From Zingiber officinale (lineage: Eukaryota > Streptophyta > Magnoliopsida > Zingiberales > Zingiberaceae): DNA of 64,000 nt. The DNA lies in NCBI RefSeq assembly GCF_018446385.1, contig NC_055998.1:20887173-20951172 (forward strand), given 5' to 3'. Position numbers and translations under genes: made by a program. Shown here in pieces: positions 1 to 10,740 of this stretch. The notes below the pieces were generated by a model. It was not told the DNA's origin. It did not search any database and saw only the letters and a list, made by a program, of their open reading frames with translations. Position 1 is the first letter of the stretch; each line of letters opens with the position of its first letter.

Positions 1-354
1 CCGATCCCTTGATCGAACCCAGCCTACAATCTAGAAATCTAAGTCGATTATACAGGGTTTGGTCGACTGATCCGGACGTTCGGTCAACCGATTAAGGCTA
101 AGTTCGACCCTGCAGAATCATTAGTTCCCTGAAAAATAGAGTTAGACAAGCAGCAAATAATATCAATCAAATAAGTTGACAACCTTCGGATTGCCCGGTT
201 CTGATTTTGAATTTCCTCCAGAAACCCTACGTCGAACTGACGCCTATTGTTCCCTCACCGGGGGCGCGTCCTCACCTACTCCACTCAGGCGAGTTTACCT
301 GTTGCTAGTTGATCCTCCAGACCAACTAGACTTTTACTCAACGTCCGAAGCTTC
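1..354 (-). mobile_element. Outer copia-type LTR, part 1
   Basis: This stretch resembles the LTR at 960-1140 of the inner element: the same order of short blocks (gacgcctactgttccctc-like, cctccagaccgactgg-like) recurs with clear divergence. It is therefore the LTR of a related but different family. It continues at 8602 after the inner element, and its other end lies outside the window. Orientation is inferred from the polypurine tract at 9048 and the gag fragment near 11 kb, both on the minus strand. Confidence 0.65.
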
Positions 355-1439
355 TGATGGATCGAAAGCGCTAGAGGGGGGTGAATAGCGCTCGTGACTA
401 TTTCATTTTTTGAAATCTCGGAATCGTAAGAACTTGAGTAACGCAGCGGAATAAAAACAGACACAGAGAACACGGAGAATTTACTTCGTTCGGAGCCTGT
501 GACGACTCCTACTCGAAGGCCCGCGATCCTTGATCGCTTCCGGTGGGTAACGACTATAAGTTCGTTAAAAGTATTACAAACTAATTACAATTCAAAGCTG
601 TAAAAAGATTATACCGACAACAAAAAGATTAAATCCGAAGCTCCGGGGTTGTCGGGGTGTCGTTGCAGCACTTGTGGATTGAGTCGTTAGCAGCTTGTCG
701 CAAGGAGATTGCTTAGATGATTGTTGTTCTTGAAGCTGCACCTCAACCCTCCTTTTATATGAGGCTCCGGGCGCCTGGGACCTTTCCGGGCGCCTGGAGT
801 GTGATGTGGCCATCCAACCAGGTTGCTCCACGTGGCGAAGTCGCGTAGGGGATAAACTTTGGTCCCGGACGCCCGGACCACCTTTTTCCAGCAGGTTCCT
901 CACCTGCAACACAAGGTTAGCCTGAGCAAATACCCTGCAAAATAGTGTTAGAATCTGACAAAACATAGTAACGAATAATTGGCAGTCTTCGGACTGCCTG
1001 AGTCTGACTTCGGATTTCCAACCGGAAACCCTAGGTCGACCCGACGCCTACTGTTCCCTCTACTGGGAACGCGTCCTCACCTACTCTCCTCAGGAGAGAT
1101 TACCTGATGCCAGTCTGGTCCTCCAGACCGACTGGACTTTCCGCCTAGGGTTACCACCTCCTAGGACCTAGAGTTACCGCCCCCTAGGGTTTTTCTCCAC
1201 CTAGGGTTGCCACCCCCTAGGACCTAAGGTTACCGCCCCTTAGGGTTTTTCTCCACCTAGGGTTACCGCCCCCTAGGACCTAAGGTTACCGCCCCTTAGG
1301 GTTTTTCCCTTGCCTAACCGCAGCTAGGACTTTCCTGAAATACTCATTCAAACATGTTAGATCACACACTAACTTAACTTTGAATCCTTTGTCATTACCA
1401 AAACTAAGGTTCGATCGTCGGATGCTTCCCGCACCAACA
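355..1439 (-). repeat. 3' LTR of inner gag-only element
   Basis: Near-copy of 7666-8601. It includes a run of cctagggttaccgcc-type short repeats at about 1140-1320. The adjoining sequence from 1440 is an a/g-rich tract on the minus strand (plus: atctctccctttttgataat), the expected polypurine tract position. Confidence 0.8.
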
Positions 1440-2876
1440 ATCTCTCCCTTTTTGATAATGGCAACCGAAATTCAATGTTAAGTACAAGAAATATGCTGTT
1501 ATGTATAAGCACAAGACACAGGATAAGCGTGATAGCAAGATAAACATAGCTCCCCCTTAATACAAGCTCCCTTTAAACTATTTTCTTTGAATTTCTCTAC
1601 TCTTTCTTTGAATTTGAATTTCTATTTTTATTTCTTTCTTTGAATTTCTCTACTCTCCCCCTTTGCCATATATCAAAAATGAGCTAGTTTTTAAAAAAAC
1701 TTAATTTTTCAAGACAAAATTTAGCAGAAACCATTTTAACTTAGGCAAGGAGCAAGGAACAGAAATTTTTAACTTCAGAAAATTTTCAAACAAAATTTTT
1801 CAACTTCAAAAATTTTCAAACAAGATTCTCAAAAATTTTCAAGAGAAATTTTCAACTTCAGAAATTTTCTAACAAAATTTTCAACTTCAGAAATTTTCAA
1901 ACAAGATTTTCAACTTCAAAAATTTTCAAGAAAAATATTCAGGTGTTTAAAGAAAATTTCCAAGAAAAAAATTTTTTAATTTAAAAATTTCAAAGTTTTA
2001 AATAATACTGCTTTAAAAATTTTTAACTTAAAAGTTTTTAAAAGTTTTAAAGAAAATAATACTTAAAAAATTTAAAGTTTTAAAGTAGAGAACACTTGAA
2101 AGTTTTAAATTTGGAGAAAGTTTTTGAGAAAGCTGCTTAAGGCATGTTTTTGAAATGTATTTCAAGAATACTTAAGGCAAAGGAGAAGCGATGACCTTAT
2201 TTTTAAATAGCTTGCCGTTTGTTTTAGTAAGGTATCAGAGCCCTAAAGTCCAAGCATGAGTCAAGATTTGTTTTGATCAGGTATCAGATCTTTTAAGTAC
2301 AGACATGCTTAAACTTATAACCTTATTATTTCCTTCACCAACTGTCTAACCGTTTAGCTACTTGCTGATTGCCTAGAGGGCAACAGTGTTCACTTGGTTA
2401 GTCAAGTCAAGTCAATAGATCCAGTTAGATTTGACTAAGGCTGGAAGACTTGATTTGATTACTTTTAATCACGTATTTAACGCCCAGACTCATATTGATG
2501 CACAGAAATAAGTATTCTCAAGTCCAGGCTGTACCCTATGTATCTCACACCGTTCTATGTTTTACAAACACAATCAAGGTATACCTAGGTGTTTGTGAGA
2601 TGCTCTGGTTGAATCCTGGGGGAACATGATTTCTAGGGGGAAATCCTAGGTTAAATCCAACTTTTGAAAGTCTAGTAAAGTAGGGATTTTGAAAAATCAA
2701 GTTTTGCCTAGAAGTTATAAAAAAATGTGATAAAAAGACTAAACTATTAGATTAGGGTATAGTCAATCAAGTCTGAAGTGAAACAGTCTATTAGATTAAA
2801 CAGTCGACATAGATAAAAGAGTCACAATATAGCTGCTACATGCTGTACTAGAGTCATAATAGAGCTACAGTCAGAG
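1440..2876. other. Non-coding A/T-rich internal region of inner element
   Basis: No gene recognised. From about 1770 to 2110 it is made of loosely repeated aaattttcaacttcaa-type units. It lies between the polypurine tract and the extra ORF region of the inner element. Confidence 0.6.
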
Positions 2877-4120
2877 CTACTGAGATGATGAGGGAGGTGG
2901 TCCGGAACCCAGCGACCGGAGTAGTGTCAGGAGCTCAGTGTGACGAGCCCGATCATCCTCTCGTAGATCTCGGCGCAGATCGGAGAGCTCCTGCCGTACG
3001 TCTCGTCGTAAGTCGGAGACCTCCTGTCGGACCTCTCGTCGAAGATCGGAGACCTCTCGCCGCATGGACTGATGAAACTCGGAACTCTCGTGCTGGAGAC
3101 TTGACATAGCCCTCTCTAGTCCGGAAACTCGATCAGCTAGAGTGCGGGGAGCTGGGTGTGGTGCTCGAGGTGGTGGTGGGGCAGGAGCAGCCTCCTCAGG
3201 AAATAGTGCCAACATGAACTCATCATGCTCTGCCTCCTCCGCCTGCTGGTGCTGTGCCCCCCTACGCCAGGACATGGTACCCTCATCGTCTATATGGATA
3301 TTTGCTAGGGAAAAGTTCCTAGCTCCTATGATGTCAAACTTGGTCATGTGACGGATGTCACCTTCGGTGACATCAATGTGCAATGAGGACATGTAAGCTG
3401 TCAGAATGTGACAGTAAGGCATATGTACTCGTCTGCTGGTCACGTATCCAGATGCGTAAATAATAGTGGAAAAGATGTGTAGGCTGATGTCTATGTCTAA
3501 CCTCTGACACATGGCATAGACAAGAAAGGAGTGAAATGGACGCATCACCGCAATGTCGTGAGTGGTCAGCGGTAAAATACAAAGTACTAGAACCCTATAA
3601 AGGGCGTAGTCCTGAATTCTAAGGTTAAGTGACCTAAACTGGGTCTCAGTGGGATCACGCTGGTCCTCAAAGAAATACGAATAGATCATATCGAGGGTAA
3701 TATATGAGTAGGGATCTCCAAAAGGTAGCTCCCTAGGAGGATAGCATAAAAGGTGCAGGGTGACTCTCGTAACCCTAGAAACTCACGAATGGTGGTGGGA
3801 GATAATGTGATATCCATGCCAGCTGCCCTAGTGGTATAGGAGTAGTAGTCTACTTTCACTAGGTTGTTGTAAAATTCGGCACATAAACTTATGTTTACTG
3901 GGCTGGTGCACTCAACTAGGTTTCGCAGCCTATAGTGGTTTATAGCCTCGGAGACTGGAATACAAGAGCGTAGAAAGAATGATCTATCTATACATTTGGT
4001 TCTAATGGCCATGTAATTTGTGGACATAAACTTAATCCTAAGTTCTTCGGTGGGAAACCTAGGGTCAATGCTAGGTGTAGAGGGCCCAGCACCAGATTTA
4101 GTACGCTTCCTAAATTTCAA
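2877..4120 (-). pseudogene. Extra ORF region of the gag-only element (plant mobile-like domain plus coiled coil)
   Basis: This is the second coding region of the inner element, between gag and the 3' LTR where pol would be expected. The N-terminal part has the look of the 'putative plant transposon protein' family found in plant LTR elements (for example the stretch TLSPTTIREFLGL). A middle helical region is followed by a proline-rich linker (APAPPPPRAPHPAP) and a strongly charged heptad-like coiled coil (for example SDLRRDVRQELSDLRRDL), ending in a Ser/Pro tail. The function is unknown. The coiled coil suggests self-assembly or binding to gag, which is inference. The region looks lightly broken, with about one interruption. 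The family assignment is from memory of pattern only. Confidence 0.55.
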
Positions 4121-5160
4121 ACTAACATTACACTAAGAAAAAAATTATAAGAAATCAAGTTTAGGAGGGGATAAAAATTTTACCAAGGAGCCATTGTAAT
4201 AAATTTTAGAACTGACGACCTCGGTTGAGTCACGACTCCGTATCAACCGCGGAAAATTTTAATTTTGAAAATCTTCGCAGGTAAGCTAAGAAGCTTTAAG
4301 GAGGAAGACTTGGGTGCAAGGGTAGGGGGCACCTCCTGCCCCCTATATATAAGGGAGTCCGGGCGCCCGAACCTGTTCCGGGCGCCCGGGTTCTCTGCAG
4401 GCGCTCGGGGTCTGAATACCGGGGGCGCCCGCCCCTGGTTTTTGACCTTTGTATGTTCGTTTTTTTTTTTAATTAATTAACTTAAAGATGTTTAAGTAAA
4501 TTTGATTTTAAACATGTTTAATTGAGGATTATTTTAAATTAATTCAATTTTGAAATTGGTTAAGTTAATTTGATTTGAAGATGTTTAAGTAATTTGGAGG
4601 AATGTTTAAATTTTAATTTGCTTAGTCATCTCACCCGATGTATGTTTTTCAATCAGGGGATCCTATTATTTTGTGAGATGAATTAGTTCAATTTTTAGGG
4701 TTTGTTTAACTTTACATTAGATTCGGATTTAGCTTTGGGTTCAACAAATAAGCGTTCTTTGGATAAACTTCTGGGCTATGGTGAGTCACAAGGAGCTCAT
4801 TAAAGTAACCATGCCTTCGATGTTTCCCAAATAGTCCTACCCATTGAGCTTAATACTAAACCTTGGTCTAACTAGTTAGGATCCATTTAAGGGTAGCTTC
4901 GGCTAGTTCCACTTTGCCAAATGCACCAGGTTGAAGCCATATCTTCCTAGACATGCGATGCCCAAGTTTTCCCAACGTACTATCATCCAAAAACTTCACC
5001 AGTACTGTGCTTCAAGTTAAAATTTAACCCTTTTTAATCTATCCTTATTTACCCATCCGGGTAATCTACTCTTGTTTACCCATTTCGGGTAGATTAAGTT
5101 CGGTTACCCTGTCGGGTAAATAGATTTCGGAGTTGCCAGTTATTCTGGACCCTCCTTCTA
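4121..5160. other. Non-coding internal region of inner element
   Basis: No ORF of note. It contains a block near 4750-4880 (ttctgggctatggtgag ... ggtctaactagtta) that has counterparts at 10530-10665 and 36600-36725, described under findings. The rest is A/T-rich. Confidence 0.5.
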
Positions 5161-5770
5161 TTTGATTTTTGAGTTTTGAATTTTGAATCTTGAATTTTAA
5201 TTCCGAATTTTGAATTTAAGTTTTTAATTACGAATTTTGAATTTGAATTTTGAATTTTAATTTCAAATTTTAAGTTTTGAATTTTGAATTTAATTTCGAA
5301 TTTTGAATTTTGAATTTTGAGTTTAATTTCGAATTTTAAGTTTTGAAATTTGAATTTTGAATTTAATTTCGAATTTTGAATTTTGAATTTAATTTTTGAT
5401 TTTTGAATTTTGAATTTAATTTCGCATTTTGAATTTAATTTTTGAGTTTTGAATTTTGAATTTAATTTCGAATTTTAAATTTTGAATTTAATTTCGAATT
5501 TTGAATTTTGAATTTAATTTTTGAGTTTAGAATTTTGAATTTAATTTCGAATTTTGAATTTTGAATTTTGAATTTTGATTTTAATTTTTGAGTTTTGAAT
5601 TTTGAATTTTGAATTTAATTTTTGAGTTTTGAATTTTGAATTTAATTTCGAATTTTGAATTTTGAATTTAATTTTTTGAGTTTAGAATTTTTAATTTCGA
5701 ATTTTGAATTTTGAATTTTGAATTTAATTTTTGAGTTTAGAATTTTGAATTTAATTTCGAATTTTGAATT
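5160..5770. repeat. AT-rich simple repeat built on gaatttt
   Basis: About 0.6 kb of gaattttgaatttaatttcga-type units with irregular period (7-8 bp core grouped in about 28-36 bp higher units). It lies directly downstream of the gag frame in element order and overlaps the last few codons of that frame. Confidence 0.8.
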
Positions 5771-7523
5771 GTTTTGGCTCCCCCTGGATCATAGCCTCGA
5801 TAAGGTTTATTGAGGTAATGTATTTGATCCTTAGGAACCCAATAATTCCAAGTCCAACTTGATTGATCAGGTTGGACTTGGCAACCCATTCTTGGACCAC
5901 TTTTCTATTTGGTTTGTTTATTAAGGATAGGTAAGATTTATATTTCTTTTTATATCCTAGTCCAGTTCGATTGTAGATTGCCCTTTGAGTTCCAAGAATC
6001 AAGTCAAGATTCTTGGATCCCAAGGAAAATCGCTCTAGGGTTGTTTTCAAATCCTTGACTTGACTTTTCAGATTGGAATTCTCTTCCTCAAGTTTTTGAA
6101 CTTGAGTTGAGGTTCCAGTCTGAACTTGATCAGTTAAGGATTCGTTGTTAGGCGTTTCTTTAAGGAGTGTTACCTCCTTTAGAAGCGCTTTGATTCGAAT
6201 CTTGGACTTAGCTACTTTATGCATTAAATAATTAATTAAACTATATAAACGACTTTTACTTACAGAGGGGTTCGGTCCTTCGGAAACGGATGCGGATCCG
6301 TGGCTTCTCTCGGACTTGGCTTCCGATTCATCCTCACTTCCGGATCCCTTGGTGAAGTCCCGGGCTGTCAAGGCAAGAAAGTTCGTCTGTTCTTGTTCTT
6401 CGTCGTCGGATTCCTCGGAGGAAGATTCATCCCATGTTGCCTTTAATGCCTTCTTTCTTTTGGGTTTCTTTGAATCCCTCTGGTTCGGGCAATTTGTCTT
6501 GATGTGACCCTTCTGATTGCATCCATAGCAGGTCACTTCGAATTTAACCTTCGAGCTTGGCTGGGCTTCTTTAGACTGGATGGCCTTTCTGAGATCCTTC
6601 TTGTTGAAGCCCTTCTTTTTGCAGAGCTTCTTAACTAAGTTGACTATCTCGGTTGTAAGTTCATCGTCGTCTTCTGAGTCTGGTTCTTCTTCTGACTCAG
6701 GTTCGGTTCTCCGCTTGATTTTTGACTCACGCGATCTCCCTGTTCCTGCAACCAAAGCCAACCCTTTCTCGGTCGGGCGTGCATTAGTCTGTTTGTGAAG
6801 TTCGAATTCTGCAAACAGTTCATCTAATTTAATGGTAGACAAGTCCTTGGAGACCTTGTAGGCATCTACCATGGATGCCCACAAGGTGTTCCTTGGAAAG
6901 GCGTTTAGAGAATACCTTATGATGTCCCGGTTGTCTACCTTCTGTCCAATCGCATGAAGACCATTGAGCAGATCTTGAATCCGGGCATGGAGTTGGGCGG
7001 CTGTTTCACCTTCCTGCAATTTGATGTTAAATAATTTATTAAAAATTAAGTCTCTTTTACTTACTTTGGTGTCAGATGTCCCTTCGTGAAGTTCAATTAG
7101 CTTCTCCCACAATTCTTTGGCGCTGTTGAAGGGGCCGACGCGGTTGAGTTCTTCTTTTGATAGGCCACACTGGAGGGTGCAGGTTGCCTTGGCATTAGCT
7201 TCCACTTTCTTGATTAAGGATGCGTCCCAGTCCTCGTACGGTAGTGGTTTCCCGGCGCTGTCAGATGGTAGTTGGAATCCGGTTTTGACAATCATCCAGA
7301 CTTCAAAATGAGTCTGGAGATATGCCTCCATCCGACCTTTCCAATACCCGAAGTCATCTCCGGTGAATAGCGGAGGGCGGGCAGTACTGTAGCCTTCTTG
7401 AAGGGCCATTTCAGTTTTACCTAACTCGAAAAAACAAAAGGAGAATGTCCAAGGACTTGGTCCTGGCTTAGTAGTGCGGTAGGAAAAAAAAATGGATCTC
7501 GAACTCGGTTGGTGTTGCACCAA
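5751..7523 (-). CDS. Copia-type gag protein of the inner element
   Basis: A long open frame of 590 codons in a fossil element. The more likely start is the internal ATG near 7409, giving MALQEGYSTARPPLFTGDDF, which is the usual N-terminus of plant copia gag. The UBN2/gag-polypeptide region follows (YWKGRMEAYL; LIELHEGTSDTKVSKRDLI), then a charged region and a CCHC zinc knuckle CYGCNQKGHIKTNCP at about residue 340, then acidic and Ser-rich segments and a coiled coil (VQKLEEENSNLKSQVKDL). Gag coats element RNA and forms virus-like particles in the cytoplasm. No protease or polymerase follows it. The frame looks whole. Confidence 0.85.
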   Translation of the reverse strand: MVQHQPSSRSIFFSYRTTKPGPSPWTFSFCFFELGKTEMALQEGYSTARPPLFTGDDFGYWKGRMEAYLQTHFEVWMIVKTGFQLPSDSAGKPLPYEDWDASLIKKVEANAKATCTLQCGLSKEELNRVGPFNSAKELWEKLIELHEGTSDTKVSKRDLIFNKLFNIKLQEGETAAQLHARIQDLLNGLHAIGQKVDNRDIIRYSLNAFPRNTLWASMVDAYKVSKDLSTIKLDELFAEFELHKQTNARPTEKGLALVAGTGRSRESKIKRRTEPESEEEPDSEDDDELTTEIVNLVKKLCKKKGFNKKDLRKAIQSKEAQPSSKVKFEVTCYGCNQKGHIKTNCPNQRDSKKPKRKKALKATWDESSSEESDDEEQEQTNFLALTARDFTKGSGSEDESEAKSERSHGSASVSEGPNPSVSKSRLYSLINYLMHKVAKSKIRIKALLKEVTLLKETPNNESLTDQVQTGTSTQVQKLEEENSNLKSQVKDLKTTLERFSLGSKNLDLILGTQRAIYNRTGLGYKKKYKSYLSLINKPNRKVVQEWVAKSNLINQVGLGIIGFLRIKYITSINLIEAMIQGEPKQFKIRN

Positions 7524-7651
7524 TTCCGAGAAAAACCGATTCGAGGGAAAGAGAATTAGAGTATAGCTATGAGGCTAAATTCTAATCGACTCCGAAAAAA
7601 TACCATGAAAAAATATTTTGAATGGTGGTTGCACCGATTCAAAATGACCCC

Positions 7652-7663
7652 GCTCTGATACCA
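7652..7663 (-). other. Primer-binding site (initiator tRNA-Met type)
   Basis: The plus strand reads gctctgatacca, so the minus strand reads tggtatcagagc, the standard plant initiator tRNA-Met primer site. It lies two bases inside the 5' LTR of the inner element and fixes the element's orientation. Confidence 0.9.
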
Positions 7664-7665
7664 AT

Positions 7666-8601
7666 TGATGGATCGAAAGCGCTAGAGGGGGGGTGAATAG
7701 CGCTCGTGGCTATTTTGTTTTTTGAAATCTCGGAATCGTAAGAACTTGAGTAACGCAGCGGAATAAAAACAGACACAGAGAACACGGAGAATTTACAATT
7801 CAAAGCTGTAAAAAGATTATACCGACAACAAAAAGATTAAATCCGAAGCTCCGGGGTTGTCGGGGTGTCGTTGCAGCACTTCTGGATTGAGTCGTTAGCA
7901 GCTTGTCGCAAGGAGATTGCTTAGATGATTGTTGTTTTTGAAGCTGCACCTCAACCCTCCTTTTATATGAGGCTCCGGGCGCCTGGGACCTTTCCGGGCG
8001 CCTGGAGTGTGACGTGGCCATCCAACCAGGTTGCTCCACGTGGCGAAGTCGCGCAGGGGATAAACTTTGGTCCCGGGCGCCCGGACCACCTTTTTCCAGC
8101 AAGTTCCTCACCTGCAACACAAGGTTAGTCCGAGCAAATACCCTGCAAAACAGTGTTAGAATCTGACAAAACATAGTAACGAATAATTGACAGTCTTCGG
8201 ACTGTCTGAGTCTGACTTCGGATTTCCAAACGGAAACCCTAGGTCGACCCGACGCCTACTGTTCCCTCTACGGGGAACGCGTCCTCATCTACTCTCCTCA
8301 AGAGAGATTACCTGATGCCAGTCTGGTCCTCCAGACCGACTGGACTTTCCGCCTAGGGTTACCACCCCCTAGGGTTTTTCTCCACCTAGGGTTGCCGCCC
8401 CCTAGGACCTAAGGCCACCTAGGGTTACCGCCCCCTAGGACCTAAGGTTACCGCCCCTTAGGGTTTTTCCCTTGCCTAACCGCAGCTAGGACTTTCCTGA
8501 AACACTCATTCAAACATGTTAGATCACACACTAACTTAACTTTGAATCCTTTGCCATTATCAAAACTAAGGTTCGATCGTCGGATGCTTCCCGCACCAAC
8601 A
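7666..8601 (-). repeat. 5' LTR of inner gag-only element
   Basis: Copy of 355-1439 with the same ends. It carries the short cctagggttaccgcc repeats at about 8350-8470. gcttc follows directly at 8602-8606, matching 350-354. Confidence 0.85.
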
Positions 8602-9047
8602 GCTTCTGGTCTTCATGCTAGACATCCGCTCCATGACCCGCCCAGACTTCCACCCGGTTCGCGATACCAGGATTTCAACCTAGGGTTACCACCCCTAGGA
8701 TTTTTCCCGAAGCTCTCGACCTACCAAGTCTTTCCACCTAGGGTTACCACCCCCTAGGACCTAGGGTTACCGCCCCTAAGGGTTTCCCTTTGCCTAACCA
8801 CAGCTAGGACTTTTCCTTACCTAGGGTTACCACCCCCTAAGACCTAGGGTTACCACCCCTAGGACCTAGGGTTACCACCCCCTAGGGTTTTCTACTTGCC
8901 TAATCGCAGCTAGGATTTTTACCTAAGTATATTTAGGACTTTTCTACAATCTCATTTAACCTTATCAGATAACAAAACATCTTAACTTTGGGCCCTTTGA
9001 CATAATCAAAATATAGGTTTGATCGTCGGATGCTTCCTACACCAACA
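8602..9047 (-). repeat. Outer copia-type LTR, part 2
   Basis: Continuation of the LTR in 1-354. It holds many cctagggttaccaccccctagg-type units (8680-8900) and ends ctacaccaaca. A polypurine tract (minus: aaaaaaggggagat) lies directly at 9048-9062, marking this as the 3' LTR of a minus-strand element. Confidence 0.75.
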
Positions 9048-10740
9048 ATCTCCCCTTTTTTATTATGGCAAAATGGTTCAAAGTTATGTAAAAATATAAC
9101 AATAAATAAAGAAAGTTAAACATGAGCATCTATGCAATAATTTTTAAAAAAAACTTATGCTCCCCTTCATTATGTTTAAATTCTTAATTTGTTTAACTTT
9201 TTAACTGCTTAACTTTGGTTTTTCTCTCCCCCTTTGACATAAATCAAAAAGCATACTAAGAAGAGAAAAAACAAATTTATTATATATAATTTTAAGCTCC
9301 CCTGAAGGGTAGCACTCAGAGACATTTAGCTTTGAAAATAATTTCGCTTTTTTTAAAAAAAAAACTTTGCTAAATTAGAGATATTTTTTTTTTGAAAATA
9401 CGTAGCTTTTTTTAAAAAAAACTTAGATAAACGTAAGTTTTGAAGTTGTCATAGCCTTTCCAAGAAACTTAGCTAATATTTTTAGTTTTGAAAATACTAA
9501 AAAAACTTTAATAAATTTAGCACTTTCAAAACTTAGCTTTTAAAAAGAACTTTGATAAATTTAGTACTTAGCTTTTAAAAAGACTTTGATAAATTTAGTA
9601 CTTAACTTTCAAAACTTAGCTTTTAAAAAAACTTTGATAAACTTAATTAGAAGTACTTAACTTGATAAAAGCTTTAGCCAAAAAAAATTGATAAAAACAA
9701 AACTTTGAAACTATTTTGAAAAAAAAACTTTAGGAAATACTTAGCTAAAAGAACTTCCTTTTTCAGAAATGTTTTGAACTTTTTAACTAAAACAATGTTT
9801 TAACAAAATAAAAAAATTAATGTCTTTAATTTTCTTTTCACTCCCCTTAATCAAAGTATGTAAAAAAATGTTATTATTTATATTTATTTTCTTAATTTTC
9901 CATCTCACTCATTCTATGTTATCAAGCATATTCGGCTTATGAGTGAGTGTGAGACAGAGTTAACTTTATTTCAATTTTAGCAAAATTTAAAAATATTGAA
10001 ATTGAGATTTAAAATCTAAGTTTAAGTTTCCAATGAGTTTGAATTTAAAATATGAGTAAACATTTAAATTTTTAAAGATTTTGAAAATATATTAATTAAG
10101 TTTGAAATTAAAATCTTACCCATTAAGATTTTGAAAAAATTAAATATGATTTGAAAATTAATTATCATTAATTTTTTTCAAAAATTAAATATGATTTTGA
10201 GATTTTGATTTTGAAAATTTAATAATTTGAAATTTAATTATGATTTGAAAATTAATTATAATTTTGTAAATAATGATTTTGAATTTTGAAATTAAGATTA
10301 ACCTTTTGAAATTAATTTTTTTTAAATTAATTAAGTTAATTGAATTGAATTAATTTGGAACTACTTTAAACCTAGGCCCATCTCACCCCTTCTAAGTTAT
10401 CAATCAGGGAATCTTAATAGTTTTGTGAGATGGTTAATTTAATCTTTGAATTAAGTTATATCTAAGGATTAATTTATATTTGGGTTAGACTCAGGTTTTT
10501 CAATTGGTCAATTGAATACACATTTCAAAGATTTGCTTCCAGGCTGTGGCGAGGCACTAGGTTTTCTTGGGTATGGTATCATCCATCACTTCTAGACAAA
10601 GCCTCTAAAAAAAAATTGGATATTTAATTTTCCTTTCGAAATCTCTAGGTCTAACTAGTCAAGTGTAAATTACGCCTAAGTCCTTAACTAGCCTAATCTA
10701 AGCATGTATAATAAAAGTAGAAAACACAATCATCAAACAA
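9048..10740 (-). other. Internal non-coding part of outer copia-type element
   Basis: A/T-rich with no gene seen. It contains runs of aacttagcttttaaaaaga-type units (9350-9700). The block at 10530-10665 (cttccaggctgtggcgaggcac ... ggtctaactagtcaag) matches blocks in two other elements of the window. Confidence 0.6.

Larger units (their letters stand above)
355..8601 (-). mobile_element. Gag-only copia-type LTR retrotransposon, inner
   Basis: A bounded fossil element read on the minus strand. Both LTRs start tgatggatcg and end caccaaca on the plus strand, and the 5-bp target duplication gcttc lies at 350-354 and 8602-8606. In element order the parts are 5' LTR, primer site matching initiator tRNA-Met, gag, an AT-rich simple repeat, an extra ORF region, a polypurine tract and the 3' LTR. 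I recognise no protease, integrase, reverse transcriptase or RNase H. This matches the description of non-autonomous terminal-repeat elements with gag only (TR-GAG), which would need enzymes from a partner. Gag looks whole; the extra ORF region shows about one break. The LTRs are similar but differ in length by about 0.12 kb, so the insertion is not brand new. Confidence 0.8.

Noticed and set aside
592-966. 124-codon minus-strand frame, repeated at 7800-8174
   Set aside because: Lies inside both LTR copies; conserved because the LTRs are copies, with no domain.
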